This document shows, one piece after another, positions 16,738-26,064 of a DNA stretch of 64,000 nt. Source of the DNA: Demequina sp. B12 (GTDB lineage: Bacteria > Actinomycetota > Actinomycetes > Actinomycetales > Demequinaceae); assembly GCF_028823635.1 (NCBI RefSeq), contig NZ_JAPEHU010000001.1, positions 1 to 64,000 on the forward strand, written 5' to 3'. The position numbers were made by a program, and so were the translations under genes. The notes beneath the pieces were generated by a model that did no database searches, was not told the DNA's origin, and was given only the letters and a program-made list of their open reading frames with translations. How positions within the stretch are numbered: the stretch's first letter is position 1; every line of letters begins with the position of its first letter.

Positions 16738-16739
16738 CC

Positions 16740-17339
16740 ATGAGCGAACACAGGCAATCACCCCAGCGAACGTCCTTCAGTGAGTGGCACAAGCGGACGG
16801 GCTCCTACCTGGTCGCACTTCGTAGCCAGCGCGGCCTCAGCGCCCAGCAGGTCGCCGACCGAACTTGCGAACTCGGAGTAGAAGTCACCAGGAGCTCGAT
16901 TGCGAACCTCGAATCTGGCAGGAAGACGTCGTTGTCCGTAGTCGAACTTGCAGTTCTCGCAGCGGCGCTCGAGGTCGCCCCCGTACGACTCCTCTTCGAC
17001 GTCGAGGACGAACCCGTCGAGGTGCTTCCAGGCAACTTGGTGGCTGGAGTAGAAGCCGCGGACTGGTTCTCCGGGTTGGCAACACGACCAGGCTCGACTC
17101 GCTCCGACAACCTCGCAGGACCGCTTGCCCTATACCGCCGCCACAAGGAGATCTCGAGCAAGTTCACCGACCTCATGAGCAACAAAGCGACGCCCCTCAA
17201 CAAGAAGTCGGACCTCGCGAAAGCTTGGGCAACCGCGCTACTCGCCACGCGAAGCGAGATGACCGCTTGCAAAGTAACGCCACCGCCACTTGATACGGAG
17301 ACTCAGCATTGGCTTGACTACGTGAAGGCTGATGCCTAG
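16740..17339 (+). CDS. XRE-family transcriptional regulator
   Basis: The 199-aa protein has an N-terminal lambda-repressor-like helix-turn-helix (about 20-75: LRSQRGLSAQQVADRT ... TRSSIANLESGRK), followed by an uncharacterised C-terminal half without a visible protease motif. It is the probable repressor that keeps the element silent, binding the palindromes upstream. Its stop overlaps the ATG of the integrase by 8 bases, so repressor and integrase are co-expressed. Confidence 0.8.
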   Translation: MSEHRQSPQRTSFSEWHKRTGSYLVALRSQRGLSAQQVADRTCELGVEVTRSSIANLESGRKTSLSVVELAVLAAALEVAPVRLLFDVEDEPVEVLPGNLVAGVEAADWFSGLATRPGSTRSDNLAGPLALYRRHKEISSKFTDLMSNKATPLNKKSDLAKAWATALLATRSEMTACKVTPPPLDTETQHWLDYVKADA

Positions 17340-18489
17340 GCCGCCGCTACCTGTCGGCTCATGGGGCGCGATCAATCTGCGCCACGTAGAAGGGCGGGGA
17401 TGGCGAGCCCGCACCCGTTATCGCGGCGACACGGGGTACACCCGACAGGTGGAAGCCTGGGGGCCGAGCCGCGCCGCTGCTGAACGCGCGATCAGGGATC
17501 GCCTCACGACACTCGTGGCGCTCACCGGCACAACGATCACGTCGGAAACGCGTCTAGCCGAATTGGCGACGTTTTGGCTGAGGACGGAAGTCGCGGACTC
17601 CGACCGTGCAGCCAACACCAAGAAGCGCTACGCAGACATCGTCGCAAAACGCATCGTCCCCGGCATCGGCGGTCTTGCAGTGCGTGAAGCAACCGTGGCC
17701 CGGATGGCGGCCTACATCGATGGCGTGGCACACGAGTCGGCTACGACTGCGAACCTATGCAGGTCGGTCCTCGTGGGAATGTTCAACGTGGCAGTACGCC
17801 ACGACGCCAAGCAGTCGAACCCCATACGAGAGATCGCCGCCATCCCGACGCCAGTCAAGGAAGTCCGAGCTCTCTCACAAGCAGATGTGACGGCGCTACG
17901 GAAAGACCTCGCGAGCGACAAGCAGGCACTTCGCGCTGACCTGCCCGCCGTCGTTGACGTCATGCTGGCCACCGGATGCCGAGTAGGTGAAGCGCTCGCC
18001 CTTCGCTGGCAAGACATCGACCTCGATGCCAAGACCGTGCGAATCACTGGCACCATCGTCCGCGACGAGAAACTCGGCCTCGTGCGCCAAGACAAGACGA
18101 AGGGGCGCAAGCCTCGCGCCCTGCGGCTCCCGTCGCCATTAGTGGCCCGGCTCATGGAGCGGTCGGTCGACGGACTTCCTGGCGGGCCGCTCGACCTGGT
18201 GTTTCCTACGGCGAATCTCACGCCACGCGAAGTCTCGACCGTGATGAAGCAGTGGCGAGACTTCCGCGCACGCCATCCTCGATGGGACTGGGTCACTACC
18301 CACGTGTTCCGCAAGTCTGTCGCGACGGCCATTGAGAACGCAGATGGGGTCGAAGCCGCCGCCAAGGTGTTGGGCCACTCGTCTCCCCGCACCACGGCGA
18401 AGCACTACGTCGAAGCCCCTGAGCTGAGCCACGACGCCGCCGAGACCCTGGCTGCGTTCGTGGCACCCCTAGACGAAAACGCGGGATAA
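17332..18489 (+). CDS. Tyrosine recombinase adjacent to tRNA-Thr
   Basis: The 385-aa integrase has an N-terminal arm-binding (AP2-like) domain with basic and aromatic residues (10-60), a core-binding domain (70-170) and a catalytic domain with R217, H324/R327, H349 and nucleophile Y359. It is clearly a different lineage from the integrases at 1-620 and 5481-6554, yet lies in the same position relative to the tRNA-Thr 3' end (65 bases away). It probably integrated the 6.6-18.5 kb unit or its right part. Confidence 0.9.
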   Translation: MPRPPLPVGSWGAINLRHVEGRGWRARTRYRGDTGYTRQVEAWGPSRAAAERAIRDRLTTLVALTGTTITSETRLAELATFWLRTEVADSDRAANTKKRYADIVAKRIVPGIGGLAVREATVARMAAYIDGVAHESATTANLCRSVLVGMFNVAVRHDAKQSNPIREIAAIPTPVKEVRALSQADVTALRKDLASDKQALRADLPAVVDVMLATGCRVGEALALRWQDIDLDAKTVRITGTIVRDEKLGLVRQDKTKGRKPRALRLPSPLVARLMERSVDGLPGGPLDLVFPTANLTPREVSTVMKQWRDFRARHPRWDWVTTHVFRKSVATAIENADGVEAAAKVLGHSSPRTTAKHYVEAPELSHDAAETLAAFVAPLDENAG

Positions 18490-18518
18490 GTGCGGGCTCG
18501 TGGACTAGTAACAGGAAA

Positions 18519-18540
18519 GCCCCGGTCCGAAGACCGGGGC
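18519..18540 (+). terminator. Hairpin terminator after integrase C
   Basis: GCCCCGGTC (18519-18527) and GACCGGGGC (18532-18540) form a 9-bp stem with a CGAA loop, just before the tRNA-Thr 3' end. This repeats the integrase-hairpin-att order seen twice upstream. Confidence 0.7.
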
Positions 18541-18553
18541 CTACCTGCACTGA

Positions 18554-18629
18554 TGGAGCCGCCTAGGAGAATCGAACTCCTGACCTATTCATTACGAGTG
18601 AATCGCTCTGCCGACTGAGCTAAGGCGGC
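18554..18629 (-). tRNA. tRNA-Thr (anticodon CGT), CCA encoded
   Basis: The 76-nt cloverleaf is complete: acceptor GCCGCCT/AGGCGGC, D stem GCTC/GAGC, anticodon stem ATTCA/TGAAT with loop CTCGTAA (anticodon CGT, reads ACG), T stem AGGAG/CTCCT with loop TTCGATT, discriminator T and encoded CCA. Its 3' 46 bases are repeated at 666-711 and, in altered form, at 6600-6640, so it is the integration target of the island. Confidence 0.95.
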
Positions 18630-18669
18630 GCGCGCCGCGCGAGGCGGTGCGAGTAGACATACTAGCGCG

Positions 18670-20211
18670 TCAGCACTGAGTTCCCGAATCGGGCATCTGA
18701 CCGTCCACGAGGAATCCGTCCACGTTGTCGATGATGCACTGGTTGGAACGGCCATATGCCGTGTGACCTTCACCGTCATACGTCAGCAGCGATGCTCCCA
18801 GACGCTCGGACAACGACTCTGCCCACGCGTAAGGCGTGGCAGGGTCATTGGTGGTGCCGATCACGAGCATTTGCGGCGCCGAGGCTGCGTTGTCGAGGGA
18901 GGTCACGATCGTGTCTGCTTCCCAGGGCCACCCGTCACAGCCGGCAGAGTTTGCGAACCACCAGCCGAACGTGGGCGAAGCCTCATTCATCAAGGCACGG
19001 AAGTCTTCAACGTCGTCAAACGTCCAGGCGTCGTCCTGACCGGCATCAAGGCAACCGATCGCGGTGAACACCCATGTCGAGTTGGCCGAGTACTCCCCGG
19101 TCGCACCGTCGCGGTCAAGGTAGAAGTTCGCCAGTTGGTACATGATGCCGGCGGTGCCGGCTTCAACGAGTTCGGCCAGCGCGGAGTTCAGGAGCGTCCA
19201 GGACGCTTCGTCGTATAGCGTCACGACGATGCCGTACACCATGAGGTTGCCGTTGAGATCCCAGGCCTCGCCCGTGTAGAACGGGTCTGCCAGGGCATCG
19301 GCCATCAGGTCCGAAATCTGTTGACGCTTCTGTTCCACGTCGCCTTCGAGCGCGCAGTCCTGCTGACCGTCGCACCACACCAGGAAGTTCGTGAGGGCCT
19401 GCTCGAATCCTTCGGCCTGACCGATCGACTGTTCGTCTCCAGGCAACAGGAAGTCGACAGCACCGTCGAGCACCAGGCGTCCCACGTTCTCCGGGAACAG
19501 TTCGGCATAGGTGGCACCCAGCTGCGTGCCATACGAGAAGCCGATGTACTGGAGCTTCTCATCTCCCACGAGAGCACGGATCAGGTCCATGTCGCGAGCG
19601 GCCGATGCTGTGTCCACGTTCTCCACGACCGGCCCAGACGCATCGAAGCACTCCTGCGCGAACACTTCGTTACGTGCCACGCCCGCGTCCAGGTCTTCCT
19701 GCGACTCCAAGGGGTAGTCCGGCAGGTAGTAGTCGTCGATGACGGAGTCGGATCCACACATCACTGGAGTCGACTGACCCACCCCGCGCGGGTCGAAGCC
19801 GATCACGTCATATGCGGACAGGAGGTCGTCTCCCGCGCTGGTCACGAAGTACTCAGTGAAATCTAATCCTGAACCGCCCGGTCCGCCCGGGTTGATCAGC
19901 AGTGAGCCGATGCGGTTCGTGGTGCTCGCAGCAACGAGACGATTGATCTCGAGGTCCATGGTGTCACCCTCGGGGTCTGCCCAGTCCACCGGCACCTGAA
20001 TGGTGGCGCACTCCAACCATCCGCAGGTTTCCCACTCGATCTGCTGGCTGTACACGTCCCCGTCAGCCTGGGGCGTTTCCGAGGTCGAGGCGGACGACGT
20101 GGGCGAGTCAGCCGGGTCCGGAGTGACTTGCTCCTTGTCGGGGGTGCACGCGGCAAGCACCAGGGCCGATGCTGCAATCACCGCAAGCACGGAACGCGAA
20201 GTTGAGACCAT
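18670..20211 (-). CDS. Secreted alpha/beta hydrolase, tripeptidyl aminopeptidase-like lipoprotein
   Basis: The 513-aa protein begins with a lipoprotein signal (hydrophobic stretch and LVLAAC, Cys22) and an acidic, Thr/Ser-rich linker. The alpha/beta hydrolase domain follows, with the nucleophile elbow IGFSYGTQ and the TAP-like C-terminal domain ending in the EGHTAYG histidine box. Relatives are the Streptomyces SlpD/SlpE and Tap exopeptidases that release tripeptides from extracellular proteins. The ATG at 20211 directly before the signal is chosen over an upstream in-frame codon. It is the first backbone gene beyond the tRNA. Confidence 0.85.
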   Translation of the reverse strand: MVSTSRSVLAVIAASALVLAACTPDKEQVTPDPADSPTSSASTSETPQADGDVYSQQIEWETCGWLECATIQVPVDWADPEGDTMDLEINRLVAASTTNRIGSLLINPGGPGGSGLDFTEYFVTSAGDDLLSAYDVIGFDPRGVGQSTPVMCGSDSVIDDYYLPDYPLESQEDLDAGVARNEVFAQECFDASGPVVENVDTASAARDMDLIRALVGDEKLQYIGFSYGTQLGATYAELFPENVGRLVLDGAVDFLLPGDEQSIGQAEGFEQALTNFLVWCDGQQDCALEGDVEQKRQQISDLMADALADPFYTGEAWDLNGNLMVYGIVVTLYDEASWTLLNSALAELVEAGTAGIMYQLANFYLDRDGATGEYSANSTWVFTAIGCLDAGQDDAWTFDDVEDFRALMNEASPTFGWWFANSAGCDGWPWEADTIVTSLDNAASAPQMLVIGTTNDPATPYAWAESLSERLGASLLTYDGEGHTAYGRSNQCIIDNVDGFLVDGQMPDSGTQC

Positions 20212-20221
20212 GGCGCTAACC

Positions 20222-21364
20222 CTACGCGGCAGTGCGGGGTCGGAGCGCGAGCGCCATCGCTTCAAGCGCGAGAAGAGGCGCCACGTTTCCCGCCAACCGT
20301 TCACGTGTCAGCGCTAAAGCGTCCAAGCACCGCATGGTGTCAGCGAGAGTGGTGCGCTCAGCGAGCTTCTCGATGTGACCGCGGTGTGACTCATTCACCA
20401 GCGGCACCTCCGCCCCCACCTGCACACAGGAGACATCCCTGTAGAGCGACAGCAAATCCACAATCGCGCGGTCAAAAACATCACGCTTGTGGCGCGTCGC
20501 ACGCCGCTTCTGGTCTTCCTCCAACTGCTTCACCTGAGAACGCAACGCAGGAGGGAGACGCCCACCGTCATCGGCCCCCAACATGCGCAGCAGCTCGTTG
20601 CGTTCTTCCACGTTGCGTTCCTCAGTGGCAGCCGCCGCGTCTTCTTCCGCGACCTTCACCAAATCAGCGGCCGCCAACACGGCATCCCCCACGCCACGAA
20701 TCTCCGTCGCGAGCGCCAACACTTGGGCACGGCGCGCCCGCGCATCAGCATCACGCGCCAAGCGACGTGCCACGCCTATGTGGCTTTGCGCCGCATACGC
20801 ACACTCCCGCGCCACCACCGGATCGACGCCGTCACGGTCCACCAGTAGTTGCGCGACATCCTCAGGGTCCGGAACTCGCAGGCTCACGTGACGTGCACGC
20901 GAACGGATCGTCACCATCACGTCTTCCGCGGAAGGCGCACACAGCACCCACACCGTCCGCGCTGGCGGCTCCTCGATGGACTTCAGCAGCAAGTTCGAGG
21001 TGCGCTCCGTCATGCGGTCCGCATCCTCGACAAGCATGACGCGCCAACGGCCCTCACTCGGTGAGGTCTGGGCGGTCGCGATCAGGTCGCGCACCTCATC
21101 AATGCCGATCGTCACCTTCTCCGTGGCCAACACCGTCACGTCAGCGTGCGCCCCTGACAACGCCGTCACACAGGCATGACAGTCACCGCAACCGCCCTGC
21201 ACGCACTGCAACGCAGCCGCAAAAGCCCGCCCCGCAACCGACCGCCCAGAACCGGGCGGGCCCGTCACCAACCACGCATGCGTCATCGCCTGCGACTGCT
21301 CGACCGCCTTACGTAACGGGGCCACGGCATCGGCCTGCCCCACCAGGTCGTCCCACACCGTCAT
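20222..21364 (-). CDS. holB: DNA polymerase III delta' subunit
   Basis: The 380-aa protein is the clamp-loader subunit delta'. It has the AAA+ start GPPGSGRS (P-loop-like with Arg in place of Lys, usual for a non-hydrolysing delta'), a zinc-binding CVQGGCGDCHAC cluster, and the sensor region with SIEEPPARTVWVL and SRARHVSLR. The ATG at 21364 overlaps the tmk stop by 4 bases; an in-frame GTG four codons upstream is less likely. The tmk-holB order is standard in actinobacteria. Confidence 0.9.
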   Translation of the reverse strand: MTVWDDLVGQADAVAPLRKAVEQSQAMTHAWLVTGPPGSGRSVAGRAFAAALQCVQGGCGDCHACVTALSGAHADVTVLATEKVTIGIDEVRDLIATAQTSPSEGRWRVMLVEDADRMTERTSNLLLKSIEEPPARTVWVLCAPSAEDVMVTIRSRARHVSLRVPDPEDVAQLLVDRDGVDPVVARECAYAAQSHIGVARRLARDADARARRAQVLALATEIRGVGDAVLAAADLVKVAEEDAAAATEERNVEERNELLRMLGADDGGRLPPALRSQVKQLEEDQKRRATRHKRDVFDRAIVDLLSLYRDVSCVQVGAEVPLVNESHRGHIEKLAERTTLADTMRCLDALALTRERLAGNVAPLLALEAMALALRPRTAA

Positions 21365-22020
21365 GGCGTCCCCCACGGCTCCACACCCAAGCCGTCAACG
21401 GGCAAGCCCGGCATGCCGGCAGCCTCCAGTGCCGCGCTCACCGCAGCCCGCACATCGGCGGCAACCTCATCAATCGTCTGTGCGGCATCCACCACTACGT
21501 ACCGCTCCGGCGCAAGCGACGCACGCGCCACGAAGGCCTCACGAATCAGCGACTTGTGCTCGCCCGTCTCCCGCTCCACACGGTCAAGCTCGCGATCCAT
21601 CCGCCCCGCCGCCGGCTCCATGTCCAACAACACCGTCAGATCAGGCAACAGACCCTCGGTAGCCCACAACGAGATGCGCTCCACCTCATCACCCAAACCC
21701 CGGGCGCCCCCCTGATACACAATCGACGAATCCATGTAGCGGTCCTGCACCACCACGGCACCGCGCTCCAACGCCGGACGCACCTTGGTCGCAATGTGAT
21801 GCGCACGGTCCGCGGCATACAACAACGCCTCCGCACGCGGCGCCACATGACCGCCATGCATGATCGCCTGGCGCAACTCCCTGCCAAGGTCCGTGCCGCC
21901 AGGTTCCCGCGTCACCACCACGTCGCTGCCCCCACCACGCAACGCGTCCGCAAGGCGGTCGATCTGCGTGGTCTTGCCCACACCATCGCCACCCTCAAAC
22001 ACCACAAAGAACCCAGCCAT
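21361..22020 (-). CDS. tmk: Thymidylate kinase
   Basis: The 219-aa protein phosphorylates dTMP to dTDP. It has the P-loop EGGDGVGKTTQ at the N-terminus, the DR(Y/F) motif DRYMDSSIVYQG and the nucleotide-specific TREPGGTDLG segment. Length and motifs are typical. It is translationally coupled to holB. Confidence 0.93.
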   Translation of the reverse strand: MAGFFVVFEGGDGVGKTTQIDRLADALRGGGSDVVVTREPGGTDLGRELRQAIMHGGHVAPRAEALLYAADRAHHIATKVRPALERGAVVVQDRYMDSSIVYQGGARGLGDEVERISLWATEGLLPDLTVLLDMEPAAGRMDRELDRVERETGEHKSLIREAFVARASLAPERYVVVDAAQTIDEVAADVRAAVSAALEAAGMPGLPVDGLGVEPWGTP

Positions 22021-22136
22021 GCGACCAACCTACCCGCGCGCACCGACACCAGCGCCCCCCTCCCCCACACACCACCCACAGGAGGCCGCACCGACGTATC
22101 CTGAAGACACAGCGCCCATCACGTTTGGGGGTCATC

Positions 22137-22796
22137 ATGAACGGCGAACCACGGCCCACCGCGGGGACCATCTTCCTTGGCCTCGCGGCAGCGCTCACCG
22201 CGGCCTACTGGGTTCTCACCACTCTCACCTTCCACCTGGTCCGCAGCGACCTCGACCCCTGCTGCACCACCCTTGAGACCTACACCACCGGCACGTGGGA
22301 CTGGTGGGCACAAAGCGCGTTCGTGGTGTTCGGGCTGGGATGGATCGCCGCGGCGATCAGCCTGCACCGCACCCTCCTCGCTATCCGCGGCGCCGGACTG
22401 GCAGGACTCAGCGCTGGACTGCTCGGCGTCAGCCTCATCGGACTGGGCATCTTCCCCACCAACGCGGCCGACACCCCCATCGCCGCCACACTCCACGACA
22501 TCTCCGGCTGGGCCCTGCCCGCAGCCGCATTCAGCCTCGCGCTCACCGGCGCATGGACGATGCGCGCCATCCCCAAGTGGCGCCCACTTGCCTGGACATC
22601 ACTCGCACTAGGGCTCCTCAGCAGCGCACTGATCGCGGCCCTCACCATCGCACCCAACACCTTCGTCGACACCGCCGGCTGGTGGCAGCGCACCGCACTC
22701 ATCGTGCTCCTGCCCACCTGGCTCACACTGCTCGGCCAACGGCTCGCACGCTCCCGCACCCCAGCCCCCACCCCACAGGCCCCAGCACATCTGTGA
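22137..22796 (+). CDS. DUF998-like integral membrane protein
   Basis: The 219-aa product has about six membrane helices with short loops, no signal peptide, and the helix/loop pattern of the DUF998 family (loop GLGIFPTN followed by H.....GWA). Function is unknown for the family. The ATG after the GGGGG run is chosen; an in-frame TTG 12 bases upstream has no ribosome site. It is divergent from tmk. Confidence 0.65.
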   Translation: MNGEPRPTAGTIFLGLAAALTAAYWVLTTLTFHLVRSDLDPCCTTLETYTTGTWDWWAQSAFVVFGLGWIAAAISLHRTLLAIRGAGLAGLSAGLLGVSLIGLGIFPTNAADTPIAATLHDISGWALPAAAFSLALTGAWTMRAIPKWRPLAWTSLALGLLSSALIAALTIAPNTFVDTAGWWQRTALIVLLPTWLTLLGQRLARSRTPAPTPQAPAHL

Positions 22797-22865
22797 AACA
22801 CGCCACACGCCTCTTCACCCCAGCACCACCACCAGCGCACAATAGTGACTGAGGGTAGGAAACGC

Positions 22866-23498
22866 ATGGTGGCGAACGCATGGAAGATCATGACCGCGGT
22901 GGCAAGCGCCGCGGTCATCGGAGCATGCTCAGGCCCACCAGAACCACCCACCGCCGTGTTCCTTGGCGACTCCTTCACCGAAGGATTCGCCCTCCCGGAA
23001 GCGGATGCCACCCAACGCTGGACCACCGTCGTGGCCCAAACCCACGGCTGGGAAGAAATCAACGCCGGGTGCGCCGGAGCCGGCTACACCCGTGCGGGCC
23101 TCGTCTGCACCACGACGTTCCGCGAAGAACTCCCCGTCTTCATCGAAAGTGAACCCGACATCATCGTGCTGTCCGGCGGACTCAACGACCTCGACTCCAG
23201 CGCAGAACAGATCACCGCAGCCGTACGCGCCACCTACCTCTCCGTGCGCGACACCTACCCCCACGCCACCATCTACGCTGTTTCCGGCGTAGGGCCAGAC
23301 GCCACCACAGCATCGGCCCTCACCACCGTCAACACGGCCGTCGCAGCCGCCGCAGACGAGATCGGCGCCACCTACATCGACCTAGGCGAACCACTCCACG
23401 ACCGGCCAGAACTCCTCGCCGCAGACGGATACCACCCCAACGCCCAAGGCCACCACGTCATCGCGGAACTGACCTCCAACGTCATCACCGGCGACTAA
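22866..23498 (+). CDS. SGNH/GDSL hydrolase, probable lipoprotein
   Basis: The 210-aa protein has a lipoprotein signal (AAVIGAC) and then SGNH blocks: FLGDSFTEG (nucleophile Ser), a Gly in the INAGCAGAGY region, SGGLND (Asn) and DGYHPNAQGH (Asp and His). Such enzymes are secreted esterases or acyl hydrolases acting on cell-surface lipids or sugars. GAGGGTAGGAAAC precedes the ATG. Its stop overlaps the convergent oxidoreductase stop by a few bases. Confidence 0.82.
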   Translation: MVANAWKIMTAVASAAVIGACSGPPEPPTAVFLGDSFTEGFALPEADATQRWTTVVAQTHGWEEINAGCAGAGYTRAGLVCTTTFREELPVFIESEPDIIVLSGGLNDLDSSAEQITAAVRATYLSVRDTYPHATIYAVSGVGPDATTASALTTVNTAVAAAADEIGATYIDLGEPLHDRPELLAADGYHPNAQGHHVIAELTSNVITGD

Positions 23499-24520
23499 CG
23501 CTCGTTCGGATACACCAAGCCAATCTGCGCACGCACCTCATCCATCAGGCGCATGATCTCCAACGACCGCTCCCAATCATGCAGCGGCGACTCCACGTTC
23601 CCCGCAGCAATCTGACGAGCAACCTCAGCGACCTCAAACTGGAAACCGTTGTCCACACGCCCATCAAACGTGAACGTCGCACCATCAAGGCGCTGCACCG
23701 TAAACGTCGTAGGGCTATAGAACATGCCGTCCAGGCGGATCACACCCTCCGTACCCGCAATGTGCGCAGTATTCGCCGTCTGCGCCTCCATCGTGGTCGT
23801 CAAAATCGCCTGCGCACTCGGATACTCAAAGATCATCGACACCTGACCATCAACACCCGACTCACGCAACCGGCCCCGCGCCGTCACCTTCTGAGGCGAA
23901 CCCAACATGTGGTGCGCAAACGACAACGGATACACACCCAAATCCAGCAGCGCCCCACCTGCCAACTCCGGACGCACCATCCGCTCCACATGCGTCAACG
24001 CCTGACCATGATCCGCCTGAACCGACACCAGCTCGCCGATAGCCCCGCGCGCAATCAAGTCCCGAATCGCATACATGTGCGGCAAATGCGGAGCCCACAT
24101 GGCCTCCATCACAAACACACCCTTGGCCCGCGCCGCATCAAGAATCAGATGAGCCTGCGCCTCGTTCTGCGTAAACGCCTTCTCCACCAACACATGCTTG
24201 CCCGCATTGATCGCCAAGATGGCGGGCTCGTGATGGTTGTTGTGAGTGGTGGCCACATAGACCACCTCAATCTCAGGGTTCGCGAGCAGCTCCGCATAGG
24301 AGCCGTAAGCGTGCGCAATGCCCTTCTCGTCCGCGAACGCTTGCGCGCTCGCAAGGCTCGACGCGGACGCCACGGCCACCACCTCCGACCGCGTGTACTG
24401 CGTCACCGCATCCGCGAGCTTGCGCGCAATACCGCCCGCGCCCAAGATTCCCCACTTCAACGCGGGAGCCTCCATGGGGTCCGGTGCGGTCTGAATGTTG
24501 TCGAAGGCATCATTGCTCAT
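23495..24520 (-). CDS. Gfo/Idh/MocA family oxidoreductase
   Basis: The 341-aa protein has an N-terminal Rossmann fold (WGILGAGGIARK binding NAD(P)), the EKAFTQNEAQA motif with catalytic-type Lys, and the C-terminal alpha/beta domain with GGALLDLGVYPLSF. Enzymes of this family oxidise or reduce sugars and cyclitols. The substrate is not predictable. The ATG at 24520 is chosen by homology; the upstream extension is Arg/Pro-rich and not conserved in character. Confidence 0.85.
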   Translation of the reverse strand: MSNDAFDNIQTAPDPMEAPALKWGILGAGGIARKLADAVTQYTRSEVVAVASASSLASAQAFADEKGIAHAYGSYAELLANPEIEVVYVATTHNNHHEPAILAINAGKHVLVEKAFTQNEAQAHLILDAARAKGVFVMEAMWAPHLPHMYAIRDLIARGAIGELVSVQADHGQALTHVERMVRPELAGGALLDLGVYPLSFAHHMLGSPQKVTARGRLRESGVDGQVSMIFEYPSAQAILTTTMEAQTANTAHIAGTEGVIRLDGMFYSPTTFTVQRLDGATFTFDGRVDNGFQFEVAEVARQIAAGNVESPLHDWERSLEIMRLMDEVRAQIGLVYPNER

Positions 24521-24546
24521 GGAGCCAGCGTAACTGGGGCCGCGGC

Positions 24547-26064
24547 CTACTCGATGGTGACGTCGCCTAGCACCATTCGCATGCCCAAGGACCATGCGAG
24601 ATCCCGGGGGAGGTTGGCACGCAGTTCGCTGGGGACTCCACTGTCGCTTTGCAGCCACGTGTCACCGATCACGGTGTACGTCTCGCCGGCGACGAGCCCA
24701 TCGAGCTCGCGGCAGCTTCCGTAGTCCTGCATGTCCCAGTGGGCGCCACTGCTGCTGTGGGAGTAGTAGGCCTGGTGTCCGGCGACGACCACCCCGGTGG
24801 AGTCCACGTATTGGAGGTAGAGATCTTCGTAGCGGTCGACGGTCTCGTCGAAGTATGAGGACTCGACTGTGCCGGAGCCTGAAGTGCGGGCTGTGAGCGT
24901 GCTGTGCGCGATGGTCGAGGGAAACTCGGGGATGCCGTCGGTGTGGAAGGTGGTGTCGGCGGTCTCGAAGGGAAGGAGTGGCTGCTCGAAGGGACGGCTG
25001 CCCAGGTCCGCGCATTGCCGGTTTTCCGTGGTGATTCCCACCGTTCCGGGTTCGAGCGGGATTCCATACGCCTCGACGGCGTCGCGCAAGACGGCGGCGG
25101 TAGAGGCTTGTGGCCGGAGGCCGGACCGCGCTCGTTGCAGGAGTTCGAGTTCCATGTCCTCGACGGGTGTGAGTTCCACGGGAGTGGCGTTGTCGTCGGG
25201 AACTTCGGTGACGGTGGTTCCGTCGAAGCCGTTGGCGTCAACGAACGTTGCGAGGGGCACGCCGTCTTCGTCTTTGATTTGGACCAGGGTGTGGAGTTGA
25301 GCGGGACCGTCGACGTACTGGTGGCTGTCGCTGTTCCAGTCCGTGAGGCAGGTCTCCATGCTGGAGTGGCTGGTGCGGACGTGACGCGTGGTGTTGGTGG
25401 CGGCGTCGTACTCGAATGCGGGGGAGCCGGACAGGGAGAAGGCTCCGTCGTGGACGGCTGATCCGGCCCAACTGGAGGGGGCAGAGATTTCGCGTCCTTG
25501 GGCGACCATGATCGCGGCGGCGTCGACGGCGTAGAGCGCGTCGCCGGACCAGCGCACGTCGAATTCGACCAGCAGGACTTCCTCCCGCAGACCATGCTCC
25601 GCGATGCTTCCGTCGACGCTGACGTGTCCACGATCGACGGGGGTGACCTCAGGCTCTTCGCTGTACAGGCCGGAGATGAGGTAGGCCGTGGCGTCGACTT
25701 CGATGCCGAGGTCTTTGACGTCTTCGGAACTGAGGGTGACGCCTGGTTCTGCCCACGGCACGTACGGGTTGAGCGCGCCAAAGTCGCAGCCCATGCCCTC
25801 GAGCTCCGGCGGGAGGGGCGGGACCGCTGCGACGACACCATCAGCGACGGCCATCGCTCCGAGCGGCGGTTCTGGGGCGAGCATCCATCCTGCCGCTGCG
25901 AGGACCGCGACGGAAGCAACGGCACCGACCCCGGTCTGTATTGCGCGGCGTGTCCGTGCCGTTCGGGTCCGCGCAATCACGGTCGCGGTCTCGTCACGCT
26001 GGGCAGCAACTCGCGTTCCGGGTTCTTGTGCGACGCGCTCGAGGGCATCTCCAAGGTCGCTCAT
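24547..26064 (-). CDS. Membrane-anchored extracytoplasmic protein of sigma-factor module 1
   Basis: The 505-aa protein has a ~42-residue cytoplasmic N-terminus starting SDLGDALERVAQEPG, one membrane helix (about 44-62) and a large outside domain. It shares clear blocks with the protein at 26737-28236, for example PYVPW.EPGVT..SEDV..LG.EVDAT and LVQ.KDE.GVPLAT.VDANG.DG, and a similar end (LGDV.I). Its start overlaps the stop of a sigma-like gene. The topology fits an anti-sigma or signal-sensing partner, but no known anti-sigma domain is visible. Confidence 0.65.
   Translation of the reverse strand: MSDLGDALERVAQEPGTRVAAQRDETATVIARTRTARTRRAIQTGVGAVASVAVLAAAGWMLAPEPPLGAMAVADGVVAAVPPLPPELEGMGCDFGALNPYVPWAEPGVTLSSEDVKDLGIEVDATAYLISGLYSEEPEVTPVDRGHVSVDGSIAEHGLREEVLLVEFDVRWSGDALYAVDAAAIMVAQGREISAPSSWAGSAVHDGAFSLSGSPAFEYDAATNTTRHVRTSHSSMETCLTDWNSDSHQYVDGPAQLHTLVQIKDEDGVPLATFVDANGFDGTTVTEVPDDNATPVELTPVEDMELELLQRARSGLRPQASTAAVLRDAVEAYGIPLEPGTVGITTENRQCADLGSRPFEQPLLPFETADTTFHTDGIPEFPSTIAHSTLTARTSGSGTVESSYFDETVDRYEDLYLQYVDSTGVVVAGHQAYYSHSSSGAHWDMQDYGSCRELDGLVAGETYTVIGDTWLQSDSGVPSELRANLPRDLAWSLGMRMVLGDVTIE

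Noticed and set aside
23579-24724. A 381-codon open frame opposite the Gfo/Idh/MocA oxidoreductase
   Set aside because: It is a low-complexity Arg/His shadow of a gene with strong motifs.
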